From: an uncultured Candidatus Saccharibacteria bacterium
GTDB taxonomy: Bacteria; Patescibacteriota; Saccharimonadia; Saccharimonadales; Saccharimonadaceae
Direction: 5' to 3'
DNA: 9,473 bases
Assembly (NCBI GenBank): GCA_945916045.1
Contig: CAMEGH010000018.1
Location: 1-9,473 of the forward strand
The notes beneath the pieces were generated by a model. It saw only the letters and a list, made by a program, of their open reading frames with translations. It was not told the origin of the DNA and made no database searches. This document shows, piece after piece, positions 6,872 through 9,473 of this stretch (positions are counted from its first letter, which is position 1; the number at the start of each line of letters is the position of its first letter). A program made the translations under genes and the position numbers.

Positions 6872-6877
6872 TTAGGT

Positions 6878-6907
6878 ATTGTAGCATGATTTTAGGGTGT
6901 GCGTCAA
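6878..6907 (-). promoter_or_regulatory. promoter of the ribosomal protein operon
   Basis: On the minus strand TTGACG (6907-6902) and TACAAT (6883-6878) are separated by 18 bases, a good sigma70-type arrangement, with transcription starting near 6871. A second TACAAT at 6859-6854 lacks a matching -35 element and is less likely to be used. Confidence 0.75.
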
Positions 6908-6940
6908 GGGTTTTATGTGTATTTTATAGAGGTATTTTTG

Positions 6941-6969
6941 CGAGCCATTTGCGGCGGCGGCAAAACTCG
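6941..6969. repeat. inverted repeat between the divergent promoters
   Basis: CGAG (6941-6944) and CTCG (6966-6969) enclose a second inverted pair, TTTGC (6948-6952) and GCAAA (6960-6964), around a GGC-rich loop. It ends eight bases before the -35 element of gene A and lies upstream of the rplC promoter. It has no T-run on either strand, so it is not an intrinsic terminator. A protein-binding site is possible but unsupported. The rest of the gap between the two promoters (6908-6977) shows nothing clear. Confidence 0.3.
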
Positions 6970-6977
6970 TCTAAGTA

Positions 6978-7006
6978 TTGACTTTTTACGGCTATATTGC
7001 TATAAT
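6978..7006 (+). promoter_or_regulatory. promoter of gene A
   Basis: TTGACT (6978-6983) and a perfect TATAAT (7001-7006) with a 17-base spacer. This is near-consensus sigma70, so strong transcription from about 7013 is expected. It diverges from the ribosomal operon promoter, about 70 bases away. Confidence 0.88.
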
Positions 7007-7020
7007 ATATGTGTTGGCTT

Positions 7021-7043
7021 TGTAAATAGACCGCCTATTTACA
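7021..7043 (+). promoter_or_regulatory. 5' UTR stem-loop of gene A
   Basis: TGTAAATAG (7021-7029) and CTATTTACA (7035-7043) form a perfect 9-bp stem with loop ACCGC, starting about nine bases after the predicted transcription start. It ends seven bases before AAGGAGG (7051-7057). It could protect the mRNA 5' end or, as DNA, be an operator. Equivalent stem-loops precede genes B, C and D. Confidence 0.7.
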
Positions 7044-7062
7044 GGATACCAAGGAGGTAGCC

Positions 7063-7503
7063 ATGAACGTTTTCATGCAAATGAACCATTCAAGCCCCGA
7101 AGACAAGCACTTCGGCAAAGAACCGTCGTTTATGCCAGACGGGCGCAAACCGATCGCCAAAACGCATGCCGAAACCGGCGGAATCGGAAAGCTGCTTGGC
7201 CTTGCGGTGCTGATTTTTGCAGCTTTGATCATTGCCGGCGTGTCGCTCTTGAGCTGCGGCGCCGGTACCGAAACGAACCAGTCGGACGATCCGCAACTCA
7301 GCAAGTTCTACGACATCGTCGCTCATGATCTTGAGCGCAGTGACCACTCCGATGTGAAGCAAGCTGTCCGCTTCCCGACTGTGGTGCTCGACCCCAGCGG
7401 TATGCCGTCTGGCGTACTGAAGCACTGCGAAGGCGACACGCTCGTCTACAGCTGGGACGGCAACATCAAAGAGGCTTCGAGCCACCCAGCCTGCAGACGC
7501 TAA
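7063..7503 (+). CDS. orphan single-pass membrane or lipoprotein-like protein (gene A)
   Basis: I do not recognise this 146-residue protein. Residues 1-42 are hydrophilic and would be cytoplasmic. A hydrophobic segment at about 43-63 (KLLGLAVLIFAALIIAGVSL) leads to LLSC at 62-65, which loosely resembles a lipobox, although the N-region is too long for a normal lipoprotein signal. The rest (66-146) is polar, mixed in charge and probably outside the cell. It contains Cys122 and Cys144, which could form a disulfide. The ATG at 7063 has AAGGAGG five bases upstream, an almost perfect ribosome binding site. It is a single-gene transcription unit with its own promoter, 5' hairpin and terminator. Substrate, partner and role are unknown. 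Confidence 0.85.
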   Translation: MNVFMQMNHSSPEDKHFGKEPSFMPDGRKPIAKTHAETGGIGKLLGLAVLIFAALIIAGVSLLSCGAGTETNQSDDPQLSKFYDIVAHDLERSDHSDVKQAVRFPTVVLDPSGMPSGVLKHCEGDTLVYSWDGNIKEASSHPACRR

Positions 7504-7510
7504 CCAACAC

Positions 7511-7565
7511 CCCACCGAAAGGAGTTGATTCCACGAAGAATCCTCCGCAGTTCGGTGGGTTTTTC
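7511..7565 (+). terminator. intrinsic terminator of gene A
   Basis: CCCACCGAA (7511-7519) pairs with TTCGGTGGG (7551-7559), followed by TTTTT. The 31-base interior folds further: GGAG (7521-7524) with CTCC (7543-7546), and GATTC (7527-7531) with GAATC (7538-7542). The result is an unusually long, nearly continuous hairpin for a terminator. Confidence 0.88.
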
Positions 7566-7598
7566 TTTCTAAAAACACCTCTTGTACTGCCTCAATTC

Positions 7599-7627
7599 TT
7601 GACAAAAAGCGTATATTTTGCTATTAT
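7599..7627 (+). promoter_or_regulatory. promoter of gene B
   Basis: A perfect TTGACA (7599-7604) and TATTAT (7622-7627) with a 17-base spacer, 40 bases after the gene A terminator. Transcription should start near 7634. The promoter looks intact even though the gene it serves is broken. Confidence 0.85.
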
Positions 7628-7640
7628 ATAAACATGGAGT

Positions 7641-7661
7641 AGTATAGAACGGTTCTATACT
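7641..7661 (+). promoter_or_regulatory. 5' UTR stem-loop of gene B
   Basis: AGTATAGAA (7641-7649) and TTCTATACT (7653-7661) form a perfect 9-bp stem, starting about eight bases after the predicted transcription start. This is the same placement as the gene A stem-loop, with a different sequence. AGGAGG (7673-7678) follows, six bases before the ATG. Confidence 0.68.
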
Positions 7662-7684
7662 TCAACTACCTTAGGAGGTTCGCC

Positions 7685-7994
7685 ATGAAACGTCTACTTT
7701 TTTGCCGTTGCCCCTATCGCCGCTGGTATCTTTGTGACACTCTACCTGAGCGTTACGTACTGGCTGAAGGCCCAGATGTTCACCAAGTAAGATGAATGCG
7801 ATGACAAAGAAGGCCTAGCCGAAGCGTACTGCTTTATGTTTGGCGTATTCAGCCTCGCTATGCTGTTCGTGCTCCCGTCCGTAGGTGTACTCGCCTGGTG
7901 GGAAAAAGGCCTCACGCTAGCAACGCTTTCTGTGCTACTGGCCGTCGTCATCAGCTGCGTCTTCGACGTACCGGGCAAGCGCAGCACCGCTTGA
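7685..7994 (+). pseudogene. broken gene for a small three-helix membrane protein (gene B)
   Basis: The ATG at 7685 has a strong AGGAGG, but its frame reads MKRLLF and then a non-membrane peptide ending at TGA 7793-7795. Dropping one T from the T6 run at 7698-7703 moves into a frame that reads AVAPIAAGIFVTLYLSVTYW, an obvious membrane helix. That frame meets TAA at 7788-7790 and then stays open for 67 codons to TGA 7992-7994, encoding two more hydrophobic segments (about residues 48-70 and 76-95) separated by a short WWEKG turn. The loop around the TAA is acidic (DECDDKEGLAEAY). The restored product would be about 102 residues with three helices, family unknown. Two lesions suggest a decaying gene; sequencing error in the homopolymer could explain only one. 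Confidence 0.7.
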
Positions 7995-8007
7995 ATGCAA
8001 CCGTTCC

Positions 8008-8047
8008 GCCCACGCTATTCTGTCATTATGAATATCGTGGGCTTTTT
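8008..8047 (+). terminator. intrinsic terminator of gene B
   Basis: GCCCACG (8008-8014) pairs with CGTGGGC (8036-8042), followed by TTTTT (8043-8047). Inside, TATTC (8016-8020) pairs with GAATA (8030-8034), extending the stem to about 12 bp with one mismatch. Confidence 0.87.
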
Positions 8048-8064
8048 CTTTTGGCGCCAAATAA

Positions 8065-8093
8065 TTGACTTTTTTTGTAATAAAATGTATAAT
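8065..8093 (+). promoter_or_regulatory. promoter of gene C
   Basis: TTGACT (8065-8070) and a perfect TATAAT (8088-8093) with a 17-base spacer, starting 18 bases after the gene B terminator T-run. Transcription should start near 8100. Confidence 0.88.
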
Positions 8094-8099
8094 ACACCT

Positions 8100-8203
8100 C
8101 AAGGCGAATTCGTCTACGCACCTACCGCCTAGTTTTACCCCTGGACCGCACCCGCGTTCAGGCAGCTGAGCCAACTCGGCTCACACTAGAAAGGACCAGA
8201 GCC
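8100..8203 (+). promoter_or_regulatory. long 5' UTR of gene C with two stem-loops
   Basis: At about 104 nt this is the longest leader in the array. AGGCG (8102-8106) can pair with CGCCT (8126-8130) close to the 5' end, and TGAGCC (8167-8172) pairs with GGCTCA (8178-8183) around loop AACTC, just before AAGGA (8191-8195). It contains ACCGCCTAGTTTTAC (8124-8138), which resembles ACCGCCTATTTAC in the gene A leader. No known riboswitch is recognised. Confidence 0.45.
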
Positions 8204-8560
8204 ATGCAACTCAAAACCCGCACTGAAGCCGGCGTTCGCAAGCTTGATAGTATCGTGAGCGACATCTTTCAGGCTGTTGACGAGTGGCTGCGCGAGCATC
8301 CGAACTGCACTGCCGTAGCTATCGAAATCTGTGATGATTTTGATGACGGTCTGGAATTTATCATCCAGGCCATGCTGCAAGCAAACATGGACTGGCGCCA
8401 GCCGGTGCAGTTCACCGAGCCACGCATATTCAAGCATGCACTGCTCGCACCCGGATCCGATGGACCAATGCGAGCCGAGCCGGTGACGCACATTCATGCC
8501 CAGTGGAAATGGCGCTCCGTAGAACCCGTCGCCACCCGGCCATATCCGCCGGTAGCGTGA
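8204..8560 (+). CDS. orphan small soluble protein (gene C)
   Basis: I do not recognise this 118-residue protein. It has no signal peptide or membrane segment and should be cytoplasmic. By eye, residues 11-31 form a helix (VRKLDSIVSDIFQAVDEWL), 36-42 a strand (TAVAIEI), then an acidic turn CDDFDDG (43-49) and a helix to about 60. The C-terminal third has an aromatic and His patch, HIHAQWKW (96-103), and a Pro-rich end (RPYPPVA). The ATG at 8204 has AAGGA eight bases upstream. A single-gene unit with its own promoter and terminator. Its strand-acid loop-helix order resembles gene D, so distant paralogy is possible. Function unknown. Confidence 0.82.
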   Translation: MQLKTRTEAGVRKLDSIVSDIFQAVDEWLREHPNCTAVAIEICDDFDDGLEFIIQAMLQANMDWRQPVQFTEPRIFKHALLAPGSDGPMRAEPVTHIHAQWKWRSVEPVATRPYPPVA

Positions 8561-8566
8561 ACCGCC

Positions 8567-8581
8567 GTAGCTACCAGCTAC
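8567..8581 (+). repeat. small inverted repeat before the gene C terminator
   Basis: GTAGC (8567-8571) and GCTAC (8577-8581) flank TACCA, between the stop codon and the terminator. A comparable CGAGA/TCTCG pair lies before the gene D terminator (9042-9057). They may help fold the mRNA 3' end; evidence is weak. Confidence 0.3.
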
Positions 8582-8584
8582 ACC

Positions 8585-8609
8585 CCGCCCTTTCACGAGG
8601 GCGGTTTTT
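8585..8609 (+). terminator. intrinsic terminator of gene C
   Basis: CCGCCCT (8585-8591) and AGGGCGG (8598-8604) form a 7-bp GC-rich stem with a 6-nt loop, followed by TTTTT. Its stem is almost the same sequence as that of the gene D terminator. Confidence 0.93.
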
Positions 8610-8642
8610 ACTTTTCTGCAAATTTTACCGCGCAGTCTAGCA

Positions 8643-8670
8643 TTGACTTTTTGTGTAATTTTGGTATAAT
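8643..8670 (+). promoter_or_regulatory. promoter of gene D
   Basis: TTGACT (8643-8648) and a perfect TATAAT (8665-8670) with a 16-base spacer, 34 bases after the gene C terminator T-run. Transcription should start near 8677. Confidence 0.86.
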
Positions 8671-8676
8671 ATACAC

Positions 8677-8700
8677 AGGTAAAATATTGCCTATGTACCT
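8677..8700 (+). promoter_or_regulatory. 5' UTR stem-loop of gene D
   Basis: Two alternative stems exist at the predicted mRNA 5' end. AGGTAA (8677-8682) can pair with TTGCCT (8687-8692; one G-U pair, 4-nt loop), or AGGTA (8677-8681) with TACCT (8696-8700). Weaker than the hairpins of genes A and B but in the same position. It includes GCCTATGTAC, similar to the gene A leader. Confidence 0.45.
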
Positions 8701-8725
8701 ACTATTCGAAACGGAAGTGATCGCC

Positions 8726-9037
8726 ATGGAATCGCCCGAACCTCCCTTGCGCACGCTTGAAGTAGAAGTACGAGGCGCTGCGCTAAGCAAAGCCGTGCAG
8801 ACTATCTACGATGAATGTCATCGCAAAATGCAGCACGAGCCCAAGCACAAACCGCATGTCGTGTTTATTTCTACCGACATCGAGGTTGACGAAACGGCCG
8901 AGGCAAAAGCCCTCCTGTCTGCACTTGTAGACGAAGGTGCTAATGCCGAGCGTTACGTACTGCTTGACGATGCAGACATGTTTGTAAACGACCTAGGTCG
9001 ATACATTCTGGCATTTTCGTGCTTTGTCCGCGATTAG
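8726..9037 (+). CDS. orphan small soluble acidic protein (gene D)
   Basis: I do not recognise this 103-residue protein. It has no signal peptide or membrane segment. By eye it alternates strand (LEVEVR, 11-16), helix (18-36), strand (HVVFIST, 44-50), acidic loop DIEVDE and helix (55-70), strand (RYVLL, 76-80) and a last helix (84-98), suggesting a small alpha/beta fold. I take the ATG at 8726, with GGAAG eight bases upstream and GCC directly before it, as in genes A-C. An in-frame ATG at 8693 would add 11 residues but has no well-spaced ribosome binding site and would start only about 16 bases into the mRNA. The last of the four single-gene units. Function unknown. Confidence 0.8.
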   Translation: MESPEPPLRTLEVEVRGAALSKAVQTIYDECHRKMQHEPKHKPHVVFISTDIEVDETAEAKALLSALVDEGANAERYVLLDDADMFVNDLGRYILAFSCFVRD

Positions 9038-9041
9038 CGAT

Positions 9042-9057
9042 CGAGACACTATTCTCG
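9042..9057 (+). repeat. small inverted repeat before the gene D terminator
   Basis: CGAGA (9042-9046) and TCTCG (9053-9057) flank a 6-nt loop just after the gene D stop codon. Placed like the small repeat after gene C. No function can be assigned. Confidence 0.3.
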
Positions 9058-9063
9058 GTACAG

Positions 9064-9087
9064 CCGCCCTTTTCCAAGGGCGGTTTT
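9064..9087 (+). terminator. intrinsic terminator of gene D
   Basis: CCGCCCTT (9064-9071) and AAGGGCGG (9076-9083) form a perfect 8-bp stem with loop TTCC, followed by TTTT. It lies between convergent genes. Read on the other strand the stem lacks a T-run, so it is probably not an efficient terminator for the 9104-9430 gene. Confidence 0.92.
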
Positions 9088-9103
9088 CACCTTTTTGGCG
9101 CCG

Positions 9104-9430
9104 CTACAGTACGATTCCCGCATCGACAAAAAAGCCAATAATCGTTACAACCACCAGCACTGCGTACATAATTTTGCGGTTAAACTGCGCTTTTTCAAGC
9201 CACGCGAGCAACAATCCAACAATTAATGCGCCCGCTGGAAACGCGCCAAACGGAACCACGCCCAGCACAATCGGGTCAGACAAACGAATCCACATCAAAC
9301 CGCCAAGCGTTACGAGCACCAATTTTAGCACATAGGTGCCGTCGGATTCCCACAAATTTTCGAGCCCTTTGCGACTAACCACTGGGCGATTGCGGGCGTA
9401 GGTGCGGGAGCGTTGTTTCTTTTTTGCCAT
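9104..9430 (-). CDS. small three-helix membrane protein, family unknown
   Basis: The 108-residue product begins MAKKKQRSRTYARNRP, a strongly basic cytoplasmic N-terminus. Three hydrophobic segments follow at about 33-50 (YVLKLVLVTLGGLMWIRL), 54-78 (with PFGAFPAGALIVGLLLAWL) and 86-106 (KIMYAVLVVVTIIGFFV), ending close to the C-terminus. The positive N-terminus and the charged loop EKAQFNRK predict N-in, C-out topology. I recognise no family. The ATG at 9430 follows the predicted transcription start by only about five bases and has no Shine-Dalgarno sequence, so translation is probably leaderless. An in-frame ATG further upstream overlaps the -10 element and is unlikely. It is convergent with gene D. 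Confidence 0.82.
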   Translation of the reverse strand: MAKKKQRSRTYARNRPVVSRKGLENLWESDGTYVLKLVLVTLGGLMWIRLSDPIVLGVVPFGAFPAGALIVGLLLAWLEKAQFNRKIMYAVLVVVTIIGFFVDAGIVL

Positions 9431-9441
9431 AAGTACTTTGT

Positions 9442-9450
9442 AGTATAGCA
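9442..9450 (-). promoter_or_regulatory. extended -10 promoter of the 9104-9430 gene
   Basis: On the minus strand TGC-TATACT is an extended -10 element (hexamer 9447-9442), 11 bases before the ATG. No convincing -35 hexamer is seen in the few bases left before the window edge; GTGATT (9470-9465) is a poor match at 17 bases. Confidence 0.55.
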
Positions 9451-9473
9451 TAGTTGCGCGGCACAATCACACC

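Noticed and set aside
7090..7605. 171-codon minus-strand frame antisense to gene A
   Set aside because: It is longer than gene A, but it starts at TTG within the gene B promoter, crosses the gene A terminator and has no promoter or ribosome binding site. The plus-strand signals are much stronger.
7935..8174. 79-codon minus-strand frame across the gene B terminator and gene C promoter
   Set aside because: It runs through a terminator, a promoter and a leader, with no ribosome binding site and no recognisable product.
8186..8596. 136-codon minus-strand frame antisense to gene C
   Set aside because: It starts at GTG inside the gene C terminator loop and has no expression signals; it is the complement of a real gene.
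6978..9087. Integron gene-cassette array
   Set aside because: Integron cassettes usually lack their own promoters and end in attC sites. Here each gene has its own promoter and an ordinary T-run terminator, and no integrase is seen.
6978..9473. Insertion sequence or prophage fragment
   Set aside because: No transposase, integrase, phage structural gene, long terminal repeats or target duplication is visible.

Overview
The window looks like a chromosomal segment of a Candidate Phyla Radiation bacterium, most likely Saccharibacteria (TM7). This is my inference from recognising the ribosomal protein sequences, especially L14, S14 and L29, together with the very tight gene packing; I could not run a database search. 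The standard genetic code fits: TAA, TAG and TGA all appear as terminal stops.

Positions 99-6745, minus strand, hold 15 consecutive ribosomal protein genes in S10/spc order: rplC, rplD, rplW, rplB, rpsS, rplV, rpsC, rplP, rpmC, rpsQ, rplN, rplX, rplE, rpsN, rpsH. Eight of the 14 junctions are TAATG stop/start overlaps. A sigma70-type promoter (6878-6907) and a roughly 125-nt structured leader precede rplC, and rpsJ (S10) is not in its usual place at the head. A strong intrinsic terminator (49-82) directly after rpsH ends the transcript before the usual rplF-rplR-rpsE block.

Positions 6978-9083, plus strand, hold the accessory region. It is four small orphan genes in a row, each with its own near-consensus promoter, a stem-loop near the predicted 5' end of the mRNA, a Shine-Dalgarno sequence followed by GCC-ATG, and (for each) its own intrinsic terminator. 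Gene A (7063-7503) encodes a single-pass membrane or lipoprotein-like protein. Gene B (7685-7994) is a three-helix membrane protein gene broken by a frameshift and an in-frame TAA. Genes C (8204-8560) and D (8726-9037) encode small soluble proteins of unknown function that may be distant relatives. None matches a family I know. This cassette array is the least explained part of the window.

Positions 9104-9430, minus strand, hold a convergent gene for a small three-helix membrane protein with a basic N-terminus. It has a -10 element so close to its ATG that the mRNA is probably almost leaderless. A similar -10/ATG arrangement at 33-16 (minus) may mark the start of the next gene beyond the ribosomal operon. 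I saw no tRNA, rRNA, CRISPR array or insertion sequence.
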